Part shown: piece by piece, positions 44,170 through 55,592 of the stretch
Layout of the letters: each line of letters begins with the position of its first letter
How positions within the stretch are numbered: position 1 is the stretch's first letter
Program-made: the position numbers and the translations under genes
The notes under the pieces: generated by a model
Told to the model about the DNA's origin: nothing
Database searches by the model: none
The model's input: the letters and a program-made list of their open reading frames with translations, nothing else
Assembly: GCA_016800925.1 (NCBI GenBank)
Contig: JABCPU010000254.1
Coordinates: forward strand, 34,391 to 98,390
DNA from: Suillus spraguei
Taxonomy: Eukaryota; Basidiomycota; Agaricomycetes; Boletales; Suillaceae
Direction of reading: 5' to 3'
DNA length: 64,000 nt

Positions 44170-45640
44170 TCAGTCTCTTGATGCTCGCAGACTCTCCATC
44201 TTCTTCGCATACATCGCAAAACGTCTCTCATCCTGTTCAACATCCCACTTTGCAAGTACGCCGTCCAACCCTTCACTTACACTCACGATATCCTCCCTAA
44301 GACTCCTCGCATATTCCATTTCATAGCGACCCAAGAAATGGAAATTGATCAAGTCAGATGGATTCTCAGATTCTGAGCGCTGTTCGGCTAGAGTCCGGAG
44401 ACGGCCTTGCTCATATGCGAGTCTGGCTTCGGGAGTAGGAGGTATCAGAATGAGCCCTGACCAAGTAAGGGAGAGCCAAGTGCTGGTAAGGTCTGCGAGG
44501 ATGAAAGGGATGAAGGAGGTGGGGGCGCCTATGAATGCGAGGGTAGGATTGTAGGCGTAGAGGATTTGGTTGTAGAGGGAGGGGATGCGGGTGGGTACTG
44601 TCGTACGTGATGTTAATGGTACGAGTGTGTGAGCGCAGGTCTGGGGGTCTGGGTCTGGACAAAGGACGCGGAGGTAGGGTACGTGTGGATAGTAACCTGT
44701 TCCGAATAAGACGATATCGATGTTTTCAATGCTGGTTCCATCTTGGATGTGCGCAGCTATTTTGTCGTTGTCATCAGTTGTGTAACGACTTACGGGGCCG
44801 ATGTCCTGGATGCGGATGTCAGGCAAGGAGGGAAATACAGAAATTCGGCGGGTGGATCTGTATATTGGTGTTTGGGCTACAGGAGCAAGCTGAGCGGCCA
44901 TTTCATTTGCAGAGTTTGCATTTCCGATGACGAGGACACGCTGCAGGAATGTTAGTTTGTCATGGGATGTGAGAAGCAAAATTTTACTTTTCCCTCATAA
45001 TCACCATGGGGACCCGTCCAGTTTATGGCGTGCCGAACTTTGTTGGATTGTTGCTTCTGCAAGTCTTGAAGACCCGGTACATTTGGAAAATGTGGATTAT
45101 CAAACCAAACGGTAGTGATAACCACTGCATCCCAAGTCTCCTCCAATACAACACCGCCTTTATTCCAATCTTTCATGCGGACCGTCCATCTACCATCCAC
45201 CACCTCCTCAACTCCAATGACCTCGAGGCTCAAACGTATGTGCCCGTTCTCGATAAATGGGCACGCAAATTCCTTGAGATAGGCGTTTGTCTCTGCTGAC
45301 GTAGGGAATGGCTGATATTCTCTGGGAGGTGTTGGAAAAGGGTATTCTGAGAATGAGAGAAACTCGGGTATGACATTGCCTATAAGTCCAGGGTATGCAG
45401 GTGTGGACCATTGTGAGCGACGGTCAGGGGCATGGCTTTGATACCTTCAAAGATGGTTTTGTACTGTAGGCTTTAGGTGAGCTAGATTACTTGGTGGACA
45501 TACCAGATGCCACCGACATCGTCATGTCTTTCGACAAGCTGGACTTTTGTGAATGTTCCACGATAGAGACAGTTGCGGAGCGTTATGAGCCCGCATGGTC
45601 CTCCACCGATGATGAGGAGGTTCTTTGGTTGGAAAGTCAT
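44170..45640 (-). CDS. Flavin-containing monooxygenase-like enzyme
   Basis: FAD- and NADPH-dependent monooxygenase of the FMO type, oxidising N or S atoms of small substrates; cytosolic or ER-associated. Exon 1 (45640-45504): MTFQPKNLLIIGGGPCGLIT, the FAD Rossmann glycine motif, and ERHDDVGGIW. A 59-bp intron (45445-45503) joins to YQSHAPDRRSQWSTPAYPGL and IGNVIPEFLSFSEYPFP. Exon 2 ends GPHGDYEGK; a 47-bp intron (44941-44987) leads to exon 3 with the NADPH motif VLVIGNANSANE. Then IVLFGTGYYPHVPYL, the FMO C-terminal FATGY-like motif. Frame is kept throughout and the stop is at 44170-44172. The usual FxGxxxH segment is divergent (VRHAINWTGPHGDYEGK). A strong hairpin lies 77 bp upstream of the ATG. 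Confidence 0.85.
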
Positions 45641-45716
45641 TTGCTGACTCAGCGAATACACAGAATTTTCATAAAGTCAGGTTTTCTTCACCTTGACCCG
45701 CGTTCAAACGTTCAAT

Positions 45717-45799
45717 GTTAGCGATGTTGCAGTACTAACTGCACTGTCTTCAGAATTTGATTCTGAAGACTGTGCAGTTAGTACTGCAACATCGCTAAC
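45717..45799. repeat. 39-bp stem, 5-nt loop perfect-type hairpin
   Basis: Arms 45717-45755 and 45761-45799 are reverse complements with one mismatch; loop TTTGA. The arm contains GCGATGTTGCAGTACTAACT. It lies 77 bp upstream of the monooxygenase ATG. It could be a promoter element, an RNA hairpin source, or a fold-back mobile element; none of these is shown. Confidence 0.85.
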
Positions 45800-47567
45800 G
45801 TAAGTTCAGATGACATTGACAAAATGAAGATGAGTAATATTGAGCCGAAATGGTCGACTTCATGTGGTCACCCTTCTTTATAGAAAGCCAGACCACCGTG
45901 CTCTACTTCCAAGGCTTTCACTTCTCAGAACCTTCCTAGGAAGGTAAGTGCTTCCATTTTCCTCCAAACACCCTGTGCAACCATTCTAATGTGTCATGTA
46001 GATGTATTCCCGCTACCATAAGGGAGTGACTTATATCGTGTTTTACCACTAGGACCTAATTCAAATCAGTCATCTTCCTGCGTCTGTTGCTTTTGACCTT
46101 GAACTGTATTCTTCTCTCGTCTCTTCTTCGATTGCTCGTTCGCTCTATTTGGGCCCAAGTTCGCGTTTCGCTGAAATTCCCATGGCCTCGGTGATTCATG
46201 CCTACGTTCACTACCGATGTCGAGTTCGAGGTCGCGTGTGGTCTCGATGTTGTGTTTGGGATGAACTAGATTGCTGCGTGGCCACTGTTTTATGGGAAGA
46301 CGAGGCTCACGTCTCCAATCCTCTATGTCTGGCCATCAAGGTGGTGATAGTGTTCATTGTCCTCATTTTTAAATATCTGCTAATTTCCTGTGTATCTAGA
46401 AACTTCATTTATGTTTAGTGGTAATTTCAATCACATTAATCCTGCTGATGATAGTGAATTAGAATTATCTTGGTATTCGTCCCTGGTCGGGGCAGTTTTA
46501 TTGTCTCGTAGACGTTCAGACTCGACTTTATCGTCTATGTCATCTCTTTCGGGCTGTGTCAGTCAGGGGTTCCATAGGTTTTCAACTTAGGAAGTCTTGT
46601 CAAATGGAAGAGTGAAAGTAACCTAGCCAGTGTGGTTACCGCAACGAAATATCTGACTTGAGGCTTTTTGTGGCATAGACGCAGGGGAAGATTAGCTCTT
46701 CATCGAGGAGAACTGACTTATAGTCTTTGTAGGCCTTACGCTGCCACGTTCCTTACGGAAATGCGGCAGTGACCTGCGCTCTGAAATGAATAAAATATCA
46801 GAGCACGGTCTTGAAGGCGCATGTATGTCCGTACCTTCTCAAAGGATTACCTTGTTGATCATTTTTTTTGCCGCCGAATATGGCTGAGATGAAATCTGGA
46901 CGCTACTACTAGTCTTGCAAACACTGTCCAAATACCCTTCGCGTCCAAGGTCGTGACTACCAACTCCCAAACCACCTTATTCACAGGTGTAAAACATGAA
47001 TGTCGATGATGATCTTGCAGGTCCTGAATCGATATCACTTGATGAGATTGACACAGCATTTGCCCCGCTGGAACACGAAAAAGATGCGACGGAACGAGTA
47101 CTGATTGACGGACTGGATGAAGTGTTGGAAGGTCAAGTTTACGACTTTGCGGAGTTGGAGCATGTTGACCAAGGTCTTCTACCGAAATCCGTCGATGACG
47201 AGATCACGGTAGTTGATCACAGCTCACAAAGACGACGGACAGTGAGATGTGGACACGCTGATGGCCTCTTCTGATGGTGTTTCTTAGCGACGATTACCAT
47301 ACATTGTCATATACATAGCCGTGTAGCACTTTGAGAAATTTGCAGGTGGCAGAAGTGGCGATTCTGCCACGCCGGTTGTGCCAGCACAATTAGATGCAAA
47401 CAATTCTGCCAACGGTGGGACTTGACAACTCTTGACCTGACAACTCACGAATTGAGCACGCCTTAGGGCCACACAATTTGAATCTATCCGACAGTTTCCA
47501 TTTCTCCTGTCCGTCACAGAGCCGACGAACGGTGTTAGTGGTTTACTCCCAGAATGTTTAATCAGAA
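45800..47567. other. Intergenic with unassigned small ORFs
   Basis: Two plus-strand ORFs might be parts of unrecognised genes: 46149-46418 and 46996-47274 (92 codons, very acidic, MNVDDDLAGPESISLDEIDT). A frame between them near 46200 reads FTTDVEFEVACGLDVVFGM. I cannot assign a family or prove coding. Confidence 0.35.
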
Positions 47568-47575
47568 TATAAAAG
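47568..47575 (+). promoter_or_regulatory. TATA box of the small secreted protein gene
   Basis: TATAAAAG, 80 bases before the ATG at 47648; it fits a highly expressed secreted-protein promoter. Confidence 0.5.
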
Positions 47576-47647
47576 CAGGCTGTATTCCTGCTACCTGAGA
47601 GTTATTACAACGTACTCGAACAGATCCCATATTACCTCGTGCAACCA

Positions 47648-47853
47648 ATGCATTTCTCCTTGCTCGCCATCATTCCTGCTCTGACGGCATTTATGTCAGT
47701 CAGTGCCACGCCCGCAGGAAAGATTGTATCCCTGCTGGCCACGTTTGCGGCATGCAGTCGCAAGACTTTGGGACCTGCTGCCCTTCATACTCGTGTGTAA
47801 TTGGACCATATGAAAATGGAGATCCACCACCAGAAGTTTGTTTAGATCCCTGA
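47648..47853 (+). pseudogene. Small secreted cysteine-rich (knottin-like) protein, one-base frame break
   Basis: A signal peptide (MHFSLLAIIPALTAFMSVSA) is followed, after a one-base frame change near 47712-47720, by KDCIPAGHVCGMQSQDFGTC and CPSYSC...VCLDP and a stop at 47851-47853. The six cysteines follow C-x6-C-x11-CC-x4-C-x14-C, the spacing order (C, C, CC, C, C) of inhibitor-cystine-knot mini-proteins common among fungal small secreted proteins. About 68 residues; function unknown. A TATA box lies at 47568. The break may be a sequence error, because everything else (signal, Cys pattern, stop) is intact. No intron of plausible length restores the frame. Confidence 0.6.
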
Positions 47854-47984
47854 CAAGATCTAACCTTGTGACTCACCTCTGCGCTTCATAATAGTATGCC
47901 ACATGCTTGTCGGAATCAGGAAACCTCTCCCCTATTACTTAGAAAAAATAGATATAGTTGAAGAAAGTTAGTAGAGAAGTTATC

Positions 47985-48115
47985 TTACAGCTACTTTCAT
48001 ATCGATAGACCAGATTTCATTTTGTTCCCTCACCGCTTTTGTTTAGTTGTGGAGCTGTACAAACAAAAGGGTCCCGCCTGTTACGATATTTGGGGCGCGC
48101 GAAGTATCTAGAATG
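47985..48115 (+). repeat. Left TIR
   Basis: Partner of 49240-49371; lacks one A of the partner near its outer end. Confidence 0.85.
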
Positions 48116-49239
48116 GCCACCTGTCCGACGCTCTGCCCGACACATTGCACTCAGCAATAGGTGACCATGTTTTGCTCGTATGGAATTTAGTAGCATAGGA
48201 CGAGCTACTCACAAGCCACCGAACTGTTTAACCGAGTTTTTCGGCTCTCTCGTCTCACAGGTTAAAGTGGACGTCCTCCTCTGCTCACAGCAGCAGATGC
48301 TTCCAGTAAGTGAATCAAGCCTGCAGTGCAGAGGTGGTAATTTCTCTAACTTCCTTACTAGTATCAGGTGTCATGCATCGAGCGCACTCCAAACTTATTG
48401 CTTTCTGAACTTCAATATATGCTAGTCAGGCAATGGGTGTTGAAGTTTCTGAAGTCACCATTGAATGAACTATGAAAAGACATGGCTTCACAAACGTGTA
48501 TGTAGTTTTTCACTAGTTGCATTTTATTCTGATTATCTCCTCTACTAGGTGTCCCATCTTTGCACAGACGCGCGAGAAGAAGTTGATAAAAGAAATGTCG
48601 AGGGGAAGCTGAAGTTGAATTCGACTGACCACGTCCCAAATCACTCCAGTATTCAACGGAATCGAGACAGTGATACCTGAAACAGCTGAAGGATCAGATT
48701 CTTAAGTTATAGATGATCATAATGACAAAAGTAATTCTCTCACTGACAGACCGCTGACTCAGAGCTGGAACACCAAAATGATGAGTCAAGATCTGTTGCG
48801 GTGGCATGTTTTCAACAACATGGATGAAGGAATGGGTGGGAAGCATATTAAACCAGTATCCAGCGCGAGGAAAGCGCTGTTGAAGTATTCCTAGACTTTG
48901 AGAATAATTAGAATCAGACATGAGATTGTTGGGCATCTTGCACTTGACCAACAAGTCTTATATATGTTTGTCCATCAGTGGGGGTGGACTTGGTCGGATC
49001 ATCACTGAGACGGTTATTCAAAAGATGAGAAAGCCGTCATGCTAATGACCAGGCTGAGAGCATGGGGCCAAGTAGCACTGAACTTGCACCACCATAAGGA
49101 ATCAGCATGGTCAATGGTGAAGATAATAGTATAGCAGTATACATGGTAGCACAAGTCGTCAATCAATAGTTGTATGCTGCGAGAGGTGACAGACGCAGCT
49201 CGGTGACCGATAAGAGCAGGAAGCGACTTCGAGCCTGCC

Positions 49240-49371
49240 ATTCTAGGATACTTCGCGCGCCCAAATATCGTAACAGGCGGGACCCTTTTGTTTGTACAGC
49301 TCCACAACTAAACAAAAGCGGTGAGGGGAACAAAATGAAATCTGGTCTATCGATATGAAAGTTAGCTGTAA
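49240..49371 (-). repeat. Right TIR
   Basis: Reverse complement of 47985-48115. Confidence 0.85.
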
Positions 49372-49642
49372 TCAGACAGATAGTACTGAATATTCCATGT
49401 GACTGGTGCTGAATGGCAGACTAACAATATTTATTACGTTTGTATATATAGACCTTGTATTATATATACCCCTTCAGTCTGTTTCTTCACAACGCTGCTA
49501 GAAAAAAAACACAACCAATTATACAAGTGCGAAGGGAATAAAAACAGAGATGATTGCGCGAAGCTTTAATGCACAATCGTTGAAATACATTTCATTTTTG
49601 AATACTGACACCGACGACTGCACGATAGCGCGCCAACGCTAC

Positions 49643-51986
49643 TCATACGTCCACAACTGAAACAGAGAGTTCTGCATCACGTTGTTCCTTCTCCGACACG
49701 AAATTCCCGTCCCTGCATGCATCTGTTATGGACGGTGTGAGATTGGTTACGGGTCCTTTGAACCAATGGACACCTCCATACACCGGGCAATAATACCAGA
49801 AAATTGCAAGGGCCATGTACCCCCAAGGACAACGACAGTATAGTTCATCTCTTGTACGGTCGTTTGCGGGGTCGAAGGAAAGAAGAAAACAATGATCATG
49901 AAGATCATCGATGACACAGCTATCACAGCGACCGGAAGGCTCTGCACGGGCATATTAACATAGGAATGGTAAACGCATCCCGATAGACCAACTCACCAGT
50001 TTCCCAAGGTGAAATGGACCGGGTTTAAAATCGTTCTTGAACGCAAAGCGGGTTGTGATTGGCGTTATGTAAGAGACATACGACGCAGTAAGGCCAATAG
50101 TGAACACCGCATTGATGGCCGCGGTGCTCACAAATGCGAGAAGTCCAATCACCAGAACACAGGCGGTGTCGAACCAAACCGTATTGACAGGTGTTTTCGT
50201 GTAGCCATTGATCCGGTACAAATATCGTGAGAATGGGAGCGCTCCATCACGAGCAAATGCAAATGTCTGGCGAGAACCGACCAGGAGGGAGTTCGATGTA
50301 ACTATGTACCTGCTCTGTGATAAGGCTCTGAGTGTACCATGTGCCGCTAAAACGTACAACGTCGAGATAATGAGACACCACAAAGCCAGGCCCCCCTTCT
50401 GTCCAAGCGAAGTGTACAAGATTTGCGCCATAGGCTGGCCGATAGGGCTGTTTAAGACGCTCCCGAGGTCAGTCCCCATGCAAAAGGCAAGGGAGATATT
50501 GATTCCTGGAGAAGAAAATGTCAACAAGATCAAAGTGACACGTTGACCTACACACCCCAACCAAGTACAACCGACAAAGCAATAGAACTGATCTACCCGG
50601 CATAAACACAAATAGATCAATTTCTAGTTTTACTTACAATTGCCCATGGTATCGCGCAGTAGCAGCATTTGAGGCCTCCTCACTCATATGGACGCTAGCA
50701 TCATACCCCCTGGTGGGTTAAAAATGGTCATGAACTGACAATTCGTGAGAAGAAAGAGGGTCTAACCTATTGAATAAAGGGGGGCGGTGAAGCTCAGGAT
50801 AAATGCGAATACAGATGGCCAACCGGCCACTATAACTGACAGTGAGCTGTAATTGTAATCAAAAGAGTGTACATACAGTTTATGAAGCTCCCTAGTGCAA
50901 AACTTGCACTATTTCGGTCTTTGAGTGGTGTTGCGATCGGAAGTGCGATAATAATTGTGAAGCAGAGGCTGCCAGAGGACTTCAAGCAATGGTCATGATT
51001 GAGTATACAACACCTACCATAAATTGACAAATGTATATAGTCTCTGCAGCCTTGCCAAGACTTTGGTACCGAGGCTCACGAGGACGGCATGTGACAAGAT
51101 CAAAGCTGTGTATATACCGCTGTGGCAACCGTTATGAGATATCATTCGTGAAAGAGGGTGGATGGACTGACTACAGCTGCTCGTTGGTGGTCACATATGT
51201 CTGGTTTGAGGCAATACTGATTGCTGCTGCGATTTGAATTGCGCAAGCCCAGTTCACGGAAGCTAGCACCAACGCGATCAGAGGCAAACTGTTGAAAAAA
51301 TGAGAATTGTCTTACCGACTCCAGTGATAGTCTGTATGGTATTCGAATCTGCAGATATCAGGACGGAATGCATATCATATCGAGATGCAGGACGTACAAC
51401 CGACTATCCATGACAGAAAATTCCGGCACCGTGGAGAAGCAAGTGAATAAGTCCAATAATATAGCTAGACTTTCATGATGAGCAAGTATAAAACAGTGGC
51501 GGCGCCAAGTACATACACCTCCAGAAGTAGGTGCTGCTGACGCGAGTTCTGCCATAGCCAGCCCGATGCACATGATAAAAGGGCCAGCAACTGCCCACTG
51601 GACAGAGAAGAGCTTTACAAAGCGGTCATCCCTGTACATGATGAAGGCTTACCCCCCAAACCATAGCGACAGGCCCACCATTTGGTATGGCATAGAAGAG
51701 CACAGAGCTGAGTAGATTTTTATCAGTGGAGTGATGTCGATTAGCTCGAGTCACAGTGGCGACTTACGCTATACCAGGGAGCACTCCTGTATAACTGAAC
51801 GCAAGTCCCGACACCTGTACAACTGTTGGATTGTGTCGTATACACGAAAGAGACTGATATCAAGCCCACCTCTAGTGGGGTAAATTCTCTGCGAAGCTCC
51901 TGCTTGTATCCTAGCTTTGCTAGAACAGCCTCATCCGCGCCCTGCTGCGAGTGTTGCTTCGAAGTCGCAGGAACCCTGGTAACCAT
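49643..51986 (-). CDS. APC-superfamily amino-acid/GABA permease (one frame break near the end)
   Basis: Plasma-membrane amino-acid permease of the fungal UGA4/BAT1-like group, 12 helices over about ten exons. Start ATG 51986; N-terminus DEAVLAKLGYKQELRREFTP then LEVSGLAFSYTGVLPGI and VLFYAIPNGGPVAMVWG (helix 1 with the substrate-binding glycines). Later exons: GPFIMCIGLAMAELASAAPT, LYYWTYSLASP, SVNWACAIQIAAAISIA, VLVSLGTKVLARLQRLYTFV, IIIALPIATPLKDRNSASFA, QILYTSLGQKGGLALWCLII, RQTFAFARDGALPFSRYLY, KTPVNTVWFDTACVLVIG and ITTRFAFKNDFKPGPFHLGK. The last exon reads TVVVLGG, then one frame over YMALAIFWYYCPVYGGVHWF and a tail to TGA at 49643. That break lies in a GGGGG run (near 49824), so a missing base in the assembly is plausible. 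Otherwise complete. Confidence 0.82.
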
Positions 51987-52220
51987 ATCGCTGCAAATCT
52001 TTGCAAGTGGGCGATTTCGAATGAGTCACGGGGCTATACGGTGCGTGCTAAAAGAGGCGAAAGGACACATTGGAGCCCGGCCGGATGACCGATGAGAAGC
52101 CAGTGAAAATGCGGCCTTATAGATCTTAACTACAAACTTGATGGCTCCTGCTAGCGCTCATGAACTAAACAAGTAGTTCCGCTAGTGATAATTCAAATTC
52201 CGATCAAATCACACTCGTCC

Positions 52221-52554
52221 ATGTCGTTCATCGCGCGCTATCGCATTCCACGCAATTCTCGTGGTTCCTTACCTGTTTATTCTGACGTTCGTCACGGTAA
52301 TGGTGGCATAGTCTCAATTCGAAACGTCCAAGGCCAACTTAACGTGATTTTTTGTCTTTCTTTTCTTTTATTTCATTTTTTTCTGACACTAATTTTAGTC
52401 TCTTGCCAATGATTTAAAACAATCCCTCTTCAGCCACAATTCACCAGAAGCCAGTCGATTAAAAGTTCAAATCATGGCACAAAGGCACCTTGTCATCAAG
52501 GGTGGTCGTTGGAAGAATGATGTGATCAGTTGGCTCACGCGCAAGGGTTTTTGA
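52221..52554 (+). CDS. IMG2: Mitochondrial large-subunit ribosomal protein mL49 (Img2-like), short form
   Basis: Matches the mL49/Img2 domain of the mitochondrial large ribosomal subunit. Exon 1 (52221-52343): MSFIARYRIPRNSRGSLPVY, SDVRHGNGGIVSIRNVQGQLN. Intron 52344-52398 (GTGATT...TTTTAG). Exon 2 (52399-52554): SLANDLKQSLF, EASRLKVQIMAQRHLVIKGG, RWKNDVISWLTRKGF, stop. Both junctions are phase 0 and the protein is 92 residues. The family normally has an N-terminal mitochondrial presequence, which is missing; a further 5' exon was looked for but not seen upstream. It may be a truncated duplicate, or the presequence may be in an exon I failed to find. The gene is divergent from the permease with only ~235 bp between starts. 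Confidence 0.72.
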
Positions 52555-53195
52555 TTGCATGACATATACATACCATTCTCGACCGTGTTACGTGTTTAGC
52601 TTTCAACTCCGTTCTCTTCGCAACTTCAGGAATCGAAGTGATGCTCTCAAATTATGTGGCAAAAGCGATGGAGTAATTATCAAGCGAGTAATGTTTAACT
52701 TTGGTATCAGGCATTTAATACTGAGTACGGAGTGTAGGAACACGTCGTTTGTATTCTCCTAGGGACATAGATTACGATGCCACTCGACCAAATTCAAATC
52801 CACGAACGCCCAAAGAAAACCTGCATGAGTTCAAGTTTTGGGAGATAAGAATGTACTCCACCGAATACGTCGACAAGAGCACTCCTCCAAGGCTGGGAAT
52901 CGGGGATAGCAGCTTCGAGGTTGACTCGAGGAGTTACCACTGAAATTTTAATCTCATCTGGGCCACCGGTGGCCGCTAGCTGGGTCAACGACGTACTTGT
53001 CAGTTGTGATACGAGTTTGGGCCTCATTCAAGTTGAATCGGAATCGAGGGGCGATCCTCATGCAGACTTTGAGTTCTGCCAAGTTTTAACAGCAGGTTTG
53101 ATTCTCCAGCTACGTTTTGCACTCCAGACGAGCTTAATCCACACCTCCCAGATCTGTTGCATACAGTACCGTATTGAAGAATAGCTAGCTGCAAG
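52555..53195. other. Intergenic, no gene seen
   Basis: Short ORFs only, none recognisable. Confidence 0.45.
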
Positions 53196-53460
53196 ATGTT
53201 TCAAGGGCAAGGTAACGAGTGAAACGCCGAGGCAACATACGGCCCAGCAAGAATACTAAATTGCAAACTAGAAGAGGCGAAGAGAGATCGATAAGCAAGC
53301 GCCGAAACGGAGAAACAGTACATGGAGGGTAGCCAAGCCTGGATGTCAATCCAAAAGGCTGTAAAGATGTTTGAGGGCTTGGGAACGAGTGAAACGCCAA
53401 GCCAATGTACGACCCGGCGAGGATACTGAATGGCAAACTAGAGAAAGAGGCAAAGAATGA
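53196..53460. repeat. Two-copy direct repeat, period 170
   Basis: Copies start at 53196 and 53366 with GATGTTT; shared blocks include GAACGAGTGAAACGCC-style sequence and GGCAAACTAGA. About 80% similar by eye. No function apparent. Confidence 0.65.
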
Positions 53461-54114
53461 ATGAACTGTTAGTCATGCAAGCGCATCAATATCTGCGCCA
53501 GTGCTCACCAGCGCTGCCCGACTCTCTTCCAGCCTGTCGAGTCTTGAAATACAGATTGCGCTGACCATGCTGATCGTCGGTGGTCCAGGTCCGCGATTGG
53601 CAAGGAGGAAAGGCCGCGCTGTGGCTGAGCCGTCACGTGTCACGTTTGCAGTTTAAACGTCACCGAAAGGACCGTCAATTTTTTACACGAAGCAAGTTTT
53701 GTGAGCGGTAGAGTCGACAACCGGGAGAACCTTGGACGTCGCTATCCTTAGCAATGATCACTCCACTAGCTTTACCACTGACGCGGACATTCTACCAAGG
53801 TGCATTCATAATAGGTCAGCATCTCTATGGAAATGAATGTAAGTCAATGCATTAATGGTGATACATGGGTAAACAGGCGAATTGTAAATCCCTGCCACCT
53901 AGTATTGGCATGTTTTAAAGCAAACCATCTCTTGTCACACTTTATGGAGCTTAATACTCACACTCGTGATGATTCAGAGTGCAACTATCTCGTCCTCGCA
54001 TTTTCGAAGACGTTTCATACGTGGCTAATACTAAGGTGCCCGAAATTGCCATCATTGAATTTGCTAGTACATATATAATGGGCCACTGAGTATGATATTG
54101 CTTTCCAGTCAGCC
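53461..54114. other. Upstream region of the aspartic protease, no other gene seen
   Basis: No ORF with a recognisable domain. Confidence 0.45.
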
Positions 54115-55592
54115 ATGTTCCCGCTCCATTGTTAACACTTCTCCTAGTTTTGTCAATCACGGGATCGCCCGTTAAAGCTGCCAATTCCCCTACCTCCGTC
54201 CCCATTACCAGTAGGCTAAATTTCACCAATGGTACCTATAACCTCGTGGCGCACGATATAGCTCGTTTGCAGGCCCTTATGGGTCACAAGCACGGACAAC
54301 GTCGAGCTGACGTTCCTCTGACAAACAATTTGTTGTCTACACCATATCAGTTCATATTGGCATCCCCCCACAAGCTGTGAGTTCAATACTGAAAAAACAT
54401 GCGCTGCTAATGCATTATTGAAGACAACTTGATTCTCGATAGCGGTACCGCGAACACATGGGTTGGTGCCTACTCCGTACCAGGTAACCCAAACCAGCGT
54501 CCCCACTAATCAACGTGTATCGGTCACCTACCTTGCTAACCGCCACATGGACGGTACGACATACAATATGATATCATAATTGAAAATACCTACGATTATC
54601 TATAGGAATTATGTACCTCGACACCGTCACTGTCGCTCCTGGGCTCACCGTCAACAGGCAGGCGATCGGTGTTGCTTATCGTACACTGGACTTCATTGGT
54701 TATGACGGTGTCCTTGGCATCGGGCCTGTTGCCTTGACACTCAACACCCTGACTCTAACGCCGACATCGCCAATCCCGACTGTCACTGACAACCTGGTTA
54801 ACCAAAACATCATTCCTGCGAACATTCTTGGTGTCTTTTTCACACCCTTCGCCAGTTCGCCGGGAGAAATCGGACAACTCACCTTTGGTGGAACTGACTT
54901 TAACTTGCACACCGATGACATTACATACGCGTAAGCTATCTCAGTTGCTAGATCAATCCAGACTGATAGCAATTGTTTTGTTTCAGTCATACCACCAACA
55001 TCCCGCCTGCATCGCACTATTGGGGTATCCATCAGAGAATCACATACGGCACCACAGTGACCAGACCGATCTTATCACACACCACTGGTATTGTCGATTC
55101 TGGCCAAACCCTTATCGCGATTGCCACCGGTGTGTATCCACTAGAGTGCAGCGAGTAATGATGATCTAATTAGCGTTCAATAGAGGCCTTTCAACTGTAC
55201 CGGGATGCAACCGGCGGTCGACTCGATCCTGCGACTGGACTTATCGTTATTACCGGCAATCAGTACCATGCCCTGCAGAACCTGAATTTCCATATTGACG
55301 GCGTACGTCAATTCTGTTAGCACTCACACCCCTTGCTCACCATTTTGCACAGAAATTCTTCGCTCTCACCCCCAACGCTCAAATCTGGCCTCGTGCTCTC
55401 AACCACAGGGTTGGTGGTCAGTGGGGTTCCATATATCTCATTGTTCGCGACATTGGCGTGCGATCTCGCCAAGGGCCTTGTGACTTTGTCATTGGCTATG
55501 TATTCATGCAGCGCTTCTACACCGTGTTTGATGTCACCAACTCCCGCGTCGGTTTTTCCACAACCGAGTTCACTGGGGCCACTACCAACTAA
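54115..55592 (+). pseudogene. Pepsin-family (A1) aspartic protease, polyporopepsin-like, frame-broken
   Basis: A secreted acid endopeptidase of MEROPS family A1. Signal (MFP then, one frame over, APLLTLLLVLSITGSPVKA), propeptide with NGTYNLVAHDIARLQALMGH, then the mature enzyme: QFVVYTISVHIGIPPQA, first active site LILDSGTANTWVGA (near 54430), SVTYLANRHMDG spliced to IMYLDTVTVAPGLTVNRQAI, YDGVLGIGPVALTLNTLTLT, HTTNIPPASHYWGIHQRITY, second active site IVDSGQTLIAIATG (near 55095), AFQLYRDATGGRLDPATGL, and DFVIGYVFMQRFYTVFDVTN to the end at TAA 55590. Both catalytic Asp residues are present. At least three one-base frame changes occur (near 54118, 54315 and 54480), while introns are otherwise clean. 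Recent pseudogene or repeated assembly errors. Confidence 0.8.

Larger units (their letters stand above)
47985..49371. mobile_element. TIR-bounded element with ~130-bp inverted repeats
   Basis: Left arm 47985-48115 and right arm 49240-49371 are near-identical reverse complements (for example CTTTCATATCGATAGACCAG and AAACAAAAGGGTCCCGCCTG). Ends read ...TTA|CAGCTACTTTC and GAAAGTTAGCTG|TAA, so the flanks allow a TA duplication as for Tc1/mariner. The ~1.1-kb interior has minus-strand ORFs up to 97 codons with no recognised transposase motif and a short plus-strand piece (VEVSEVTIE, near 48440) that could be an eroded helix-turn-helix. Probably non-autonomous or decayed. Confidence 0.6.

Noticed and set aside
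53185..53436. Minus-strand ORF with two similar halves
   Set aside because: The similarity comes from the 170-bp DNA direct repeat; no coding evidence.
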